Positions 1-9,893 of a DNA stretch of 64,000 nt are shown here, in pieces (position 1 is the first letter of the stretch; every line of letters starts with the position of its first letter). A program made the position numbers and the translations under genes. Source of the DNA: Azorinus chamasolen (Eukaryota > Mollusca > Bivalvia > Cardiida > Solecurtidae); assembly GCA_963576725.1 (NCBI GenBank), contig OY755247.1:11067534-11131533 (forward strand). Direction: 5' to 3'. The notes beneath the pieces were generated by a model, which was given only the letters and a program-made list of their open reading frames with translations, ran no database searches and was not told where the DNA came from.

Positions 1-644
1 TGACACGCTGATATCACTTTTACTAGCTCGATGAAGTACAAATGTACGGAGGTGTAAGCAAATAGAACGGACATTGAACTTACAACTTCTATAGAAGTTG
101 TCTGTTTTGGCCTTTTGGGTTGACTCTGCTTGCAAACGTATGAAAATGCGAAATTTTCAAGTAAATGGTTAACCCATTTCTCTGTTAAATATTCATGTAA
201 GAAATAACAGAAAATGTGTCCATGGGACACGGATGGCCCCGCCAGGTTTTTTCTAAATTGCATTAAAATTGATTCCAGCATAAACAAGCCAAGGCAAATC
301 TGACGAAAATTTTGACATTAAAATTCAATAAAAGTGTCGGCAAACAGGAAGTAGATGAACGACAGACCTGAAAAGGGGAGACACGGCACATGTACAAGTC
401 ACTATGATTATGATTCCTACCAAATTTCAGATAATTCCAGCATGCACAAGCCTTTCAAATCTTTCACGAAATTTTTGTCATTAAACAATCACCAAAATTC
501 AATCAAAGAATCGTTAAAATTCAGTCATAGTTTGCAAATGCTCTATTGATCACAATGGTTTCAAAATGCGAAACTTGATACGTTTGCCAGTGTGATATGG
601 GCTTAGAGCTATCAGTCAAATTATGTATGCCTTGTGTCCCTGAT
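1..644. other. Gene-free DNA with decayed MITE pieces
   Basis: No coding exon is seen. A TTAA-1 left terminus (ttaaccc followed by a tattcatgtaagaaataa stretch) lies near 168-210 without a matching right end. A TTAA-2 hairpin flank (cacaatggtttcaaaatgcg) lies near 551-570. The rest is AT-rich and unassigned. Confidence 0.5.
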
Positions 645-853
645 AACAGTAGAATCTGTCCTAAGCAGACATTCATTTATTGAACATATCATTCTTAAAA
701 GCAGGTGGTTGCTTAATGCAGGACAAAAGTAATGCAGAAAGTTCCTATAGGAGCTTTCTGCATTATTTTCGTCCTGTATTAAGCTACCACCTGCCTTACA
801 GACCTATAATTTAGACCTCTTTTTGATGGCCACTTAAGACCTGTTCTACTGTA
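645..853. repeat. TA-6 MITE (pogo-like)
   Basis: The termini are TAaCAGTAGAATCTGTCC and the inverted counterpart ending GTTCTACTGTA. The centre is a hairpin whose arms run GCAGGACAAAAGTAATGCAG with apex TTCCTATAGGAGC. The TA target duplication and CAGT ends fit the pogo/Tigger group; there is no transposase. Confidence 0.75.
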
Positions 854-1159
854 TCACCAAAATGGTAGGTAACATTGGACTTCCGATTACGACATCCGTA
901 CACTGTCTGTCGGGAAATTACGGAAGATGACAACGGTCTAAAAATAGGTTTTCTGTGTGGTACTTTACCCTCTAGGGTATTCCTTATGATGTTTCTAAAA
1001 ACAACGCAAGTCATTTGTCTGAAACTATTCGTGCTATTTTTAACTTATCTAATTTCATTCGGTAAGATGTAGTATCCTCTAGGATATTTTTATGATATTT
1101 AATTGCTTACACCGTGAACATTCATGTAAGAAATAATTACACCATGGCTGTCTATAAGA

Positions 1160-1409
1160 TTAACCCTTCGCTTGCTGAATTTTAAAATACATTTCTCCTG
1201 CTTTACCCATGCCCTGTTGTATAATTATATATATATTCACTGTGTTCAAGTATTTCGCTGTGTAATCACTGCTGTGGAGTGCACTGGTTGCACAATCAAC
1301 TTGTTAATAGTGCAGACCCTGATGAGACAGCTCCTGCAGGAGCTGTCTCATCTGGGTCTTCACTATTTACATGTAGGTATATTGACGTGAATAGCAAGCG
1401 AAGGGTTAA
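1160..1409 (+). repeat. TTAA-4 MITE, complete
   Basis: This 250-bp element is bounded by TTAA, with inverted ends CCCTTCGCTTGCT and AGCAAGCGAAGGG. The internal hairpin is CAGCTCCTGCAGGAGCTG within GACCCTGATGAGA/TCTCATCTGGGTC arms. TTAA targets with CCC/GGG ends fit a piggyBac-type non-autonomous element. Confidence 0.85.
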
Positions 1410-1504
1410 TTGTTATAATAGCACATGGACACATGCATTTTTGGCTATATAAGAAACAGTAGAATTACATAATATGTATATATATATCTTTATCTATATC
1501 ATAT

Positions 1505-1605
1505 CATAAGCTGACACATATCAGAGGGCTGCTACAGGAGCCGTCTGATATGGGCCTACTCTGTCTGCAAAGGCATGGAAGGGCGTACTTATCACATAAT
1601 CAGCC
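1505..1605 (+). repeat. TTAA-1 MITE core fragment
   Basis: It retains the hairpin (GGGCTGCTACAGGAGCCGTCTG) and the flank CTACTCTGTCTGCAAAGG. The left terminus is lost and the right side runs into an unrelated palindromic element. Confidence 0.6.
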
Positions 1606-1840
1606 TTGTGGGAGTGCCGTAAATCGCAAAAATGCACTAGTGCATTTTTAATGCAAATTAGCAATCGTTAGCCAATTGTGGCGCTCATATGTTAGTGTTA
1701 GCCAATCGTTGCGCTCAATGTGCGTCGTCCGTTGTATTACTACATGTACTCTGTTTGTAAAGCAATGGCCGAAACAGACGACAGCTATAGCCTGTTTCAT
1801 TTTTTGTGGTATTTTAAATCTTATGTGATAAAAAGAATAT
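1579..1840. repeat. Inverted-repeat element with TTATCACATAATC ends
   Basis: It starts with ttatcacataatcagcc and ends with cttatgtgataa. The inner palindrome atgcactagtgcat lies near 1632. The same pieces recur at 38,620-38,800, so this is a dispersed element of unknown class. Confidence 0.55.
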
Positions 1841-1980
1841 AACATTCGTGTTCATTACAAATTGTTTTCATTAAACTCGATTACTATAGTGAAAAAGACA
1901 CTCGCTAAAGCGCGTGTCATATCATTAAAGTCAACTCGTTTCATAAAAAAACAATATGTAATGAACACCCATGTAAGATC
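1841..1980. repeat. Inverted-repeat element (gttcattacaa family)
   Basis: The arm cgtgttcattacaaattgtttt...aaactcg is matched by the inverted arm ctcgtttcat...caatatgtaatgaacac. Related copies lie at about 38,490-38,615 and 4,340-4,500. Confidence 0.5.
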
Positions 1981-1984
1981 CTCT

Positions 1985-2112
1985 ATATGTATATCTATAT
2001 CATGTCATAAGCAAACAGGGCTGACACTTATCAGACGGCTGCTATAGGGGCCGTCTGATCTGGGCCTACTCTGTTTGCAATGGCATAGAAAGGCGTATTT
2101 ATGGGGTAAATC
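1985..2112 (+). repeat. TTAA-1 MITE, right half
   Basis: The hairpin arms GACGGCTGCTATAGGGGCCGTC are flanked by AGCAAACAGGG and CTACTCTGTTTGCAATGG, followed by the decayed end tttatggggtaaat. Confidence 0.65.
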
Positions 2113-2165
2113 GTTAACACGTGTTTTCTAACAAACAAGCATTTGTATGATTCTGTACAAGGTAT

Positions 2166-2415
2166 TTAACCCTTCGCTTGCTATTCACGTCAATATACCT
2201 ATCTGTAAATAGTGAAGACCCAGATGAGACAGCTCCTGCAGGAGCTGTCTTATCAGGGTCTGCACTATTTACAAGTTTATTGTGCAACCAGTGCACTACA
2301 CAGCAGTGATTGCACAGCGATATACCTGTGCACTGTGAAGATATATATAATTATACAACAGGGCATGGGTAAAGAAGGAGAAATGTATTTTAAAATTCAG
2401 CAAGCGAAGGGTTAA
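2166..2415 (-). repeat. TTAA-4 MITE, complete, inverted
   Basis: It is the same length (250 bp) and family as the copy at 1160-1409 but in opposite orientation. TTAA flanks both ends. The hairpin mismatch therefore appears as A.A (CCCAGATGAG opposite TTATCAGGG). Confidence 0.85.
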
Positions 2416-2488
2416 ACCTACTTAAATTCATACTTTGGTTCAGTATTGTACACTCTCGTACGAGTAAAAAGTACCTCTTACATTTGCA

Positions 2489-2647
2489 TTTAGCCTGCTA
2501 TGGGCGGATGAGTGAATACCTATGCAAACAGTTTGGATCCAGATGAGATGCCGAGTAACTTGGCGTCTCATCAGGATCCAAACTGTTTGATATCCTGATT
2601 GCATTTTGGTAGGCAAAAATTAATTTGCTTAGCAGGCTAAAGGTTAA
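2489..2647 (-). repeat. TTAA-5 MITE
   Basis: Inverted ends tttagcctgct and agcaggctaaaggtta bracket a hairpin GATGCCGAGTAACTTGGCGTC inside GGATCCAGATGAG/CTCATCAGGATCC arms. The TTAA target is clear only at the right end. Confidence 0.75.
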
Positions 2648-2681
2648 ATATACAGTAAAGCCACTGAATGAAGAATAATTA

Positions 2682-2890
2682 TACAGTAAAAGCTCTCTAT
2701 AACGGCCACTAAATTGTGTTAATTAGTTGGTATTTTGGGGCAGGCGGCTGCTTAAAGCAGGGTGAAAGTAAAACAGAACGCTCCCATGGGAGCGTTCTGT
2801 TTTACTTTCACCTTGCTTTAAGCAGCCACCTGCCTTTAACACAAAATATTTGATGTAATTTAGTGGCCGTTATAGAGAGGTTTTACTGTA
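2682..2890. repeat. TA-1 MITE (pogo-like), complete
   Basis: About 209 bp, almost wholly palindromic. Termini TACAGTAAAAGCTCTC and GAGAGGTTTTACTGTA are flanked by TA. The central arms GTAAAACAGAACGCTCC are perfectly paired. Confidence 0.85.
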
Positions 2891-2891
2891 G

Positions 2892-3120
2892 TTAAACCCT
2901 TTACACCATAAATATTCATGCAAGAAAAATAATAGTATAAATATAAATCAGGCGATTTTCTACAAAAGTGTATGAGCACAGGAATTTTTAGCCATGGCAG
3001 AAACCAGAACCAGATCTTTATAATTCCATAAGCAAACAAAGAAGTCCCTGCTCAGACAGCTCATACAGGAGCCGTGTGATCCGGATCTGCAATGTATGCA
3101 TATGCATAAAAAAGCATATC
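2892..3120 (+). repeat. TTAA-1 MITE, decayed
   Basis: The left end taaaccctttacaccataaat and the internal tattcatgcaagaaaaataat are recognisable. The hairpin has diverged (ACAGCTCATACAGGAGCCGTG) and the right terminus is lost. Confidence 0.65.
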
Positions 3121-3180
3121 GAGGGCTTGGTGCAAAACTATTCTAACTCCTTCACAAAGTGATTCAGGGTGAAGGTAACA
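3121..3180. repeat. Half of a cgagggcttggtg hairpin
   Basis: It matches the left arm of the near-perfect palindrome at 32,624-32,700 (cgagggcttggtgcaaaac). The right arm is missing here. Confidence 0.5.
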
Positions 3181-3209
3181 AACGAGCTTTCTGCATGACT
3201 TTCAACCTA

Positions 3210-3440
3210 CATTAACCCGTTTCCTGAAAGAAACGGGTTTTTTCACGCATTTGCAAACAGAGTAGACCAAGATCAGATAGCTCCTGTTGGACCGCTTGTA
3301 TATGAAAATATATAGCTGACTCGACAGTTTCCACCAGGATTAGAATAATACTATGTTCAAATGCAATTATAAAATTATCAGCTAATAAATATTCATGATG
3401 TCACTATTTTCTTACATGAATATTCAACAGGGAAAAGGTA
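3210..3440 (+). repeat. TTAA-1b MITE, decayed
   Basis: It begins ttaacccgtttcctg, contains tttgcaaacagagtagacc and ends near acatgaatattcaacaggg. The central hairpin is deleted. Confidence 0.5.
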
Positions 3441-3629
3441 ACGATGCCACCTGTTATACAGCTCGGTATAGATATATCAATACGAAATTCCGGTTTAGAG
3501 AGGTTTTACTGTTGCGCAAGCTCTGTCCAACAGGAATCGCTGATGTTTGTTTCACTGGAACAGGTGACCAAGGAATAAAATATCCAGACAACTTCTTCAT
3601 GATATAGCTATACCATGTACTAACACTAT

Positions 3630-4180
3630 ACCTTATGTAAGCCCATTTTCGCGTATCTGCTTCCTATAGGAGCCGTCTGATCAGGATCTGCTCTGTTTGC
3701 TTATGGTGTAATATAGATCTAATTCTACAGCTTCTGCCCGGGCCAAAATGTCATGTGATCATATGCCGTAATCTACAGTGCTCCCTCTCTACAACGACAC
3801 CCTTTGGGATACGAAGATTGTATGTGTTGTTCAGAGGGAGTTGTTATAGGGAGGGAAAATCAAACATAATTAGCTTCTATGCAGATCCCTAGATAAGGTG
3901 TATTTCGAGAACTAAAACCGTTGTGCCTCTATCAAACCCTATGTTGTGATCACTCTTTAGAATCGTCACAAAGTGACGATTCTAAAGAGTGGTCACAACA
4001 TAGGGTTTGATGGAGGCATAAAATAATACGATGGAAAAAGTTGTTTCTGGAGCCTTGTTGTTTCGGAAACAGTCACATGCGTTGTTGTAAGGAGGGAATC
4101 GTTATTGAGAGGGCCGTTGTAGGGAGGGAGCGCTGTAATTAATAATATTCATGTGAATATACAACAGGGAATTGGTTAAA
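3630..4180 (-). repeat. TTAA-1 MITE split by a TA-4 insertion
   Basis: The left part (hairpin half TCCTATAGGAGCCGTCTGATC and the following CTCTGTTTGCTTATG) ends at 3,773. The element resumes at 4,138 with aatattcatgtgaatat. The TA-4 element therefore inserted later. Confidence 0.65.
3774..4137. repeat. TA-4 MITE (pogo-like), complete
   Basis: Termini TACAGTGCTCCCTCTCTACA and the inverted gggagcgctgta flank a long palindrome, GACCACTCTTTAGAATCGTC-type arms around CACAAAGTG. The hairpin is shared with the HP-E family, although the ends differ. Confidence 0.8.
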
Positions 4181-4329
4181 AGATTCGTGATATTTCAATT
4201 TATCACATAAACTCCCTTGTATTCGAGTTTATATAGCCATCACATATTTTTCTATATAACGTCAGGTAGAAACACCAAGATGCCATGTAGAAATATGTAC
4301 ACCTATCACCAGTCAAAAACAGCATTTTA

Positions 4330-4505
4330 AGGTCGAAATAAGTTGTGATAAAAAGAATATGATGCTCGCAGTCATCTTGTACAAACTGACATTAAACGAG
4401 TCTTAGAAAATGTTATTAAGCGATCCTCTGGTGAGGTTAATTACATTTTTTCAAGACGAGTTTAATAACAGTTTGTACAACATGACTACGAGCATCATAT
4501 CCTGT
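4330..4505. repeat. Inverted-repeat element around gatgctcg...cgagcatc
   Basis: Arms gatgctcgcagtcat/cttgtacaaact and the inverted agtttgtacaacatgac/tacgagcatc enclose about 60 bp containing acgag-ttaa motifs. Its class is unknown. Confidence 0.5.
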
Positions 4506-4544
4506 ATATGTGTTCGCTTTCAAGGGAATGGGTTGAACAAACCA

Positions 4545-4750
4545 TAATAAACAAGAGCACCGCAAGAGGGTGCAACGCTCGTCTTTCGTCATTGTCAAGA
4601 TGAACATGCATACCAAAAATGAAGGTTGTAAATGAAACATTGAAAAAGTTATGGTCAATGTTAAGATTTCGGACGACGACGACAACGACGCCGCGGACGC
4701 CGGGGTTACGATAATAGATCGTGCTTTCTTCGAAACAGACGAGCTAAAAT
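4545..4750. repeat. Dispersed repeat (aacaagagcaccgc ... cagacgagctaaaa)
   Basis: It has a GC-richer body with a GACGACGACGAC run and characteristic ends. I recognise this pattern as a common bivalve dispersed repeat, but its class was not determined. An antisense open frame of 105 codons here is not supported as a gene. Confidence 0.4.
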
Positions 4751-4787
4751 ACATTATCCGCTAGCAGCTAGTTTCTGATAACCTATA

Positions 4788-4996
4788 TACAGTAAAACCC
4801 CGTAAATGCGACTACCTAAAAGAGGTATAATTCTGGGTGCTAGATGCTGGTGGAAACTTAATGCAGGACAAAAGAAATGCAGAAAGCTCCTACAGGAGCT
4901 TTCTGCATTACTTTTGTCCTGCATTAAGCAACCACCTGCTTATAAAGACAACCATGATTATTCATTAAGTGGTCGCAATAGAGGGATCTTACTGTA
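4788..4996. repeat. TA-2 MITE (pogo-like), complete
   Basis: TA-flanked ends TACAGTAAAACCCCG and the decayed gagggatcttactgta. The hairpin arms GCAGGACAAAAGAAATGCAG meet at GCTCCTACAGGAGC. Confidence 0.8.
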
Positions 4997-5294
4997 AATC
5001 CGTAAAATATCGGGATAAAAACGTTTGACTATCTGGTTCAGTTTTGAAAGGTACTTTGTCTATAAATGATGTCTGTCGAATAAATGACGCGTGTCGAAGT
5101 CTGTAAAATGGAATACAAGTTTTTTACTTGGTATTGTGTTGATAGAACTTACGAATAACGACGTTTAATATAGTTCGATTTTGACCCGTGAGCTGTGATC
5201 TTTAGGACCAGTCCATCCGTAGAGGTAAAACGCGTCACAAACCATGTATTTGTTCCGGAGTTACCTGTGGTTATACAGACAAGTTATAAGCATA
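4997..5294. other. No recognisable feature
   Basis: AT-rich unique-looking sequence. No exon, hairpin or terminal repeat was recognised. Confidence 0.4.
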
Positions 5295-5502
5295 TACAGT
5301 AAAAACTCTTTATAACGGCCACTAAATTGTGCTAATTAGTTAGTATTTAGGGCAGGTGGCTAATTAAAGCAAGGTGAAAGTAAAACAGAACGCTCCTATA
5401 GGAGCGTTCTGTTTTACTTTCATCTTGTTTTAAGCAGCGACCTGCCTTTAAAACAAACTACTTGATGTAATTTAGTGGCCGTTATAGAGAGGTTTTACTG
5501 TA
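5295..5502. repeat. TA-1 MITE, complete
   Basis: Termini TACAGTAAAAACTC and GAGAGGTTTTACTGTA. The central palindrome GAACGCTCCTATAGGAGCGTTC is perfect. Flanking TA is present on both sides. Confidence 0.85.
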
Positions 5503-5795
5503 TATACTAATACTGCACGATTACTACGAGCTTCTTGTGACAACCATTGTCCACTTACCCATAAATTAGAATGGTTGCAACTTCCATAAATAGAAAAGTG
5601 CAGTCACGGCTCAGCACTCGATATCGAACTATAGTTGGATATTAAAGTATAGATGTCGCCGACATTATTCGTCCGCGCTTTAAACACAACCCGTGTGCGA
5701 TATAGCGGTGTTTCCCCGAAATATCAGTGTGATAGCGCCAACAGATACGGAACTTCAACGTACGCGTATTTTGATGTCTCTGTAAATTACTTTTT
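5503..5795. other. No recognisable feature
   Basis: No coding or repeat structure was recognised between the TA-1 element and the next hairpin. Confidence 0.4.
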
Positions 5796-6005
5796 TAAAC
5801 CATTGTGATAAATACATGTAGGACATCTGCTCGAGAGGAGCAAATGCTCTATTGATTGCAATGGTCTGAATACTATATACTTATTTGTAGTAAATGCAGA
5901 CAGCAAACTTGGTCAGGCGACTCTTACAGGGGTCGCCTGATGTGGGTCTACTCTGTCTGCAAAATGGTTAGAAGGCGTATCTATATATGGAGGAAAGGGT
6001 TACAC
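5796..6005 (+). repeat. TTAA-2 core followed by TTAA-1 core fragments
   Basis: Positions 5,800-5,870 keep the TTAA-2 hairpin (GAGAGGAGCAAATGCTCTAT). Positions 5,880-6,005 keep a TTAA-1 hairpin (GCGACTCTTACAGGGGTCGC) and a right end ggaaagggttaca in which TTAA has mutated. Confidence 0.6.
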
Positions 6006-6090
6006 GATTTAGGCTATAATGTCCTTGGAGTAAAATAACAAATCTTTTACTTGCGTTATCAAGTGATAAGCCCTCTCTGTGTGAGTGTAT

Positions 6091-6279
6091 TTAACCCTTT
6101 CACCGCCGCAGTCGCATAAATGCACCACGACAAATAGTGCAGTCCCAGATCAGACGCCGCCTTTTGAAGGCGGCGTCTGATCAGGGACTTCGCTATTTGT
6201 CTCAATCTCTATTTCTATATATGTGCCTTATTCCTTTGAAATTTGACGACAATTAGAAATTTGGCACCGAAAGGGTTAA
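6091..6279 (+). repeat. TTAA-3 MITE, internally shortened
   Basis: TTAA-flanked ends TTAACCCTTTCACCGCCG and ccgaaagggttaa. The hairpin GCCGCCTTTTGAAGGCGGC is intact. At 189 bp it lacks about 55 bp of the right half compared with other copies. Confidence 0.85.
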
Positions 6280-6411
6280 CGTTTGCTGTGTAAATAAAAA
6301 ATAAGAAGAAAATAAAGCAGACTGGTCGTTTTATTGCGTAATCCATCGCTGGCGATAGAATCTAACAACACAATGACATGGCAAGTACCCTCGGCACGTG
6401 AATTGCGTGCG

Positions 6412-6663
6412 TTAATCCTTTCCATGTTTTACATGTTTATTTCAAAGTTCAGTACCTACTGAATGCGCGTGGACAAAATAGTTATAATAAAATATGGAAG
6501 GTTGGATATTGTAGCCATTTTAGAAATTTAAGAACCAGATCTAAAAAAATCTATTATCAAATAGAGCAGACCCAGTTCAGACGGCTCCTCTAGGAGCCGT
6601 CTGATCTGGGTCTACTCTGTTTGCAAATGTGTGAAATCACGTTTATATGAAGGAAAGAGTTAA
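6412..6663 (-). repeat. TTAA-1b MITE, near complete
   Basis: TTAA at both ends (ttaatcctttcc ... ggaaagagttaa). The hairpin is GACGGCTCCTCTAGGAGCCGTC with the usual T.T mismatch (CCAGTTCAG versus CTGATCTGG). Confidence 0.8.
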
Positions 6664-6754
6664 GCTGTCCCCTGTATAAAAGACCGGCGTTGATGTCAAT
6701 TTTAACGTTCGGTTTAGAGGAGTATGACTGAACATACAATTTGACATTAAGCAG

Positions 6755-6945
6755 AAAAATATACTATATATAATGGCACATGGACACATGAATTATTTGG
6801 TCATGATAGACACTGTAAAATCATATCTATATTATATCTTTATCATAACCAAAGATAGCAGATCCTGATCATACGACTCCTATAGGGGCCGTCTGATCAC
6901 GTCTACTCTGTTTGCAAAGGTATAGAAAGGCGCACGGAATATATC
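6755..6945 (+). repeat. TTAA-1 MITE, both ends lost
   Basis: The body (tataatggcacatggacac ... aatcatatctatatt) and hairpin GACTCCTATAGGGGCCGTC are present. The left terminus and right TTAA are missing. Confidence 0.65.
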
Positions 6946-7129
6946 AATTTCGAAGACATTCGCTAGGGAAATAACTCATACTGTCGGAGTGACGAATGCG
7001 GGAATCGTTTACTGTCCTTGTCGCTTTGCAGAAGACTTTATATAATTTTACACATATTGATGATAGGTATAAATATATGCTAAGATCTATATTACAAAGT
7101 GGCAGTTATTTTTATTAACGTTCATCATT

Positions 7130-7231
7130 TCCCTCATATAAACACTTTTTCACGCCTTTGCAACCAGAGTAGACCCAGATCGGACGGCTGAAATGCCGAG
7201 TAACTCGGCGTATCATTAGGATCCAAACTGT
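7130..7231. repeat. Chimeric TTAA-1b / TTAA-5 fragment
   Basis: The left arm is TTAA-1b (cctcatataaacac...gtagacccagatcggacggct). It changes abruptly to the TTAA-5 right arm (gccgagtaactcggcgtatc ... aggatccaaactgtttg). The junction is inside the hairpin, at the position where both families share arm sequence. Confidence 0.6.
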
Positions 7232-7292
7232 TTGTTACACTATCATAGCGATATTAATTTATTTTGAAAACGTGATCTGTTCCAGTCAATAA

Positions 7293-8780
7293 TCAACTAG
7301 AGGTTTTTGTCAAAAAAACGGATGTCTCCCCTCGAATAAAAACAATATGTAAAGGGAAATCACTAAAAATGTTATGGTCTTGATGAATGATACTTCCCCT
7401 CATTATGCGTTTTCCTCACTACATTTTTCAAGAAGAAAATGATAACAGCTAATAACTCCAAAAATACTGATACCAGATTTATGGCCCTTGTGCATGACAC
7501 TTACTTTCATCATGCTCTTTCCAAAAATAAAATGTCATTCCAATAGCATCAGTCGAATAGGAGTTATTGATCGGCCAAAAAATGTAACAAAGGGCAATAA
7601 CTCCAAAAGTATTGAAGCCAGAATTATGGCCCTTGTTCATGACACTTTCTCTCATCATGCTCTTTCCATATATTAAGTTTCAATACGATGGCAAGAGCCA
7701 TGTAGGAGTTATCGTCCGGACAAGAAAGAATTAAACAAATGTACATGGGGCAATAACTCTAAATTTATTGAAGCTCGAGTTAAGGATCTTATGCATGACA
7801 CTTTCTCTTATTATGATCGTTCCATGTATGAAGTTTCACTCCAATGGCATGTTTCACATAGGAGTAATCATCCGGACAAAAAATTGTGATTGTTTTTACA
7901 AAGGGCAATAACTCCAATATTAGTGAAGCCAGAGTTATGGACCTTGAGCATGACACTTCCTCTTGTTATGATCTTTCCATATATGAAGTTTCAATCCAAT
8001 GGCATGAGCCATATAGAAGTTATCATCCGGACAAAAAAAATTGTGATTTTTTTACAAAGGGCAATAACTCCAATATTAGTGAAGCCAGAGTTATGGACCT
8101 TGTGCATGACACTTCCTCTCGTTATGATCTTTCCATATATGAAGTTTCAATCCAATGGCATGAGCCATATAGAAGTAATCGTCAGGACAAAAAAAGTGTG
8201 ATTTTTTTACAAAGGGCAATAACTCCAATATTAGTGAAGCCAGAGTTATGGACCTTGTGCATGACACTTCCTCTCATTATGCTCTTTCCATATATGAAGT
8301 TTCAATCAACTGGCATCAGGCATATTGAAGTTATTGTCCGGACAAAAAATTATGATATTTTTTACAAAGGGCAATAACTCCAATATTAGTGAGGCCAGAG
8401 TTATGGACCTTGTGCATGACACTTCCTCTCGTCATGATCTTTCCATATATGCAGTTTCAATCCAATGGCATGAGCCATATAGGAGTTATCGTCCGGACAA
8501 AAAAGTGTGATTTTTTTTTACAAAGGGCAATAACTCCAATATTAGTGAAGCCAGAGATATGGACCTTGTGCATGACACTTCCTCTCATTATGCTCTTTCC
8601 ATATATGAAGTTTCAATCAACTGGCATCAGGCATATTGAAGTTATCGTCCGGACAAAAAGTGTGACAGACAGACGGACAGACGGACAGACGGACGGACAG
8701 ACGGACAGACGGACAGACGGACAGACAGACAACTCTCACGAAAACAATATGTCTCCCCCATATAAATATGGGGGAGACAT
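7293..8780 (+). mobile_element. Pearl-like (Helentron-type) non-autonomous element 1
   Basis: It begins agaggtttttgtcaaaaaaacgg-atgtctcccc and ends with a terminal hairpin tctcccccatat/atatgggggaga at 8,751-8,779. The core holds tandem units of about 155 bp, five of them regular between 7,890 and 8,660, each starting caaagggcaataactccaa. The core is followed by a ggacagac microsatellite at 8,664-8,730. This order (tandem core, microsatellite, terminal stem-loop) is that of bivalve pearl elements. No Rep/helicase gene is present. The long open frames across the core are a by-product of repetition. Confidence 0.75.
8664..8730 (+). repeat. (ggacagac)n microsatellite
   Basis: Tetranucleotide-type array of gaca and gacg units at the 3' end of the pearl-like core. 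Confidence 0.9.
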
Positions 8781-9086
8781 AATAAAATGATCAGCACGGT
8801 TGATTTTGCACAATTTTGGAGGAATTCAGATCAAGATATATATTAATATATTTAAATGTTTTATCACACACCTCTAGCGATTCGTTCCATTATTTCGCGC
8901 TTTCATAATCATCTCTGTAGACTATTTAAAGTGTGGTCAAATTTTTAAGTTGTTGTTGTCGTTGTTGTTGTTTCTTTTGTGTTTTGAAAGACAAAAGAGG
9001 GAAAATTAAACAAATAAATATTAAGCAGACGACAAGTTTTGCCGACAACAATATTTGCAGCGAAATAGCTAATGGAACGTAGATGT
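8781..9086. other. No gene; AT-rich
   Basis: It contains a short gttgttgttgtcgttgttgttg run near 8,948. No exon or terminal repeat was recognised. Confidence 0.4.
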
Positions 9087-9452
9087 TACAGTGCTCCCTA
9101 TCTACAACGACACCCTTTGGGATACGAAGATTGTATGTGTTGTTCAGAGGGAGTTGTTATAGGGAGGGAAAATCGAACATAATTAGCTTGTTTGCAGATC
9201 CCTAGATAAGGTGTATTTCGAGAACTAAAACCGTTATGCCTCTATCAAACCCTATGCTGTGACCGCTCTTTAGAATCGTCACAAAGTGACGATTCTAAAG
9301 AGTGGTCACAACTTAGGGTTTGATGGAGGCATAAAGAAAATACGATGGAAAAAAGTTGTTTCTGGAGCCTTGTTGTTTCGGATACAGTGGCATGCGTTGT
9401 TGTAAGGAGGGAATCGTTATTGAGAGGGTCGTTGTAGGGAGGGAGCAATGTA
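9087..9452. repeat. TA-4 MITE, complete
   Basis: A near-identical copy of the element at 3,774-4,137 (tacagtgctccctatctac ... gggagcaatgta). The hairpin around CACAAAGTG is intact. Confidence 0.85.
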
Positions 9453-9531
9453 CAACAAAATCCTTGTCTTGTTGTAATAACGAGATCTGCTGAAATTTAG
9501 ATCAAGCTTTTGAGAACCTTTTGACCGAAAG

Positions 9532-9608
9532 TCATGGATCATGACGGGACGCCGAGTTTACTATAGAGTTTACTCGGCGTCGCATCTGGATCCAATCTGT
9601 TTGCAAAT
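9532..9608. repeat. TTAA-5-type hairpin
   Basis: Arms GGGACGCCGAGTTTACTA and the inverted agtttactcggcgtcgcatc, then ggatccaatctgtttgc. It lies 49 nt beyond the receptor stop codon, so it may sit in the 3' UTR. Confidence 0.6.
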
Positions 9609-9656
9609 GACATCGTTTGGCGGGACAAGGAGTACAAACGTTTAAAACTCGAGTTT

Positions 9657-9893
9657 TCAAAATTTTGTAATTTGCACCTCTTTTGAATGTTTCACTTCAT
9701 TTCTCAAACTTGTGAAAGATTCGCCTGTTTCCAATTTATCTGACACCTCAATATTCTGCAAGCTTGAAACAGAAGTACGTCTTGACGTGCAGGTTCCCGT
9801 TCCCATGGAGACCGACAATTTTCTGTCCTCACCATTGCGACATATGTGTCGTCTACGCCATTCAGAAAGGATACTTTTTAAATGGGTCTGTAC
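9657..9893 (-). CDS. Receptor last exon: end of TM7 and C-terminal tail
   Basis: Acceptor attatag at 9,894-9,900. The exon opens in phase 0 with GTACAG (Val-Gln), completing the NGE|VQ motif after TM7, then EWRRR and a Ser/Thr-rich tail of about 60 residues ending ITKF and TGA. It is 79 codons with the stop. The downstream acceptor gtacag would drop the conserved Val-Gln and was not preferred. Confidence 0.85.
   Translation of the reverse strand, partial: VQTHLKSILSEWRRRHICRNGEDRKLSVSMGTGTCTSRRTSVSSLQNIEVSDKLETGESFTSLRNEVKHSKEVQITKF

Noticed and set aside
3212..3245. A bacterial-type terminator (cccgtttcctgaaagaaacggg then a T run)
   Set aside because: The DNA is clearly eukaryotic and the stretch is a decayed TTAA-1b terminus.
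4437..4754. 105-codon antisense frame
   Set aside because: It overlaps two dispersed repeats and shows no family signature.
7886..8790. Overlapping open frames of up to 163 codons with repeated KGNNSNISEARVMDL-like residues
   Set aside because: They follow the 155-bp tandem core of a pearl-like element in more than one frame, end in the microsatellite and have no start or splice context.
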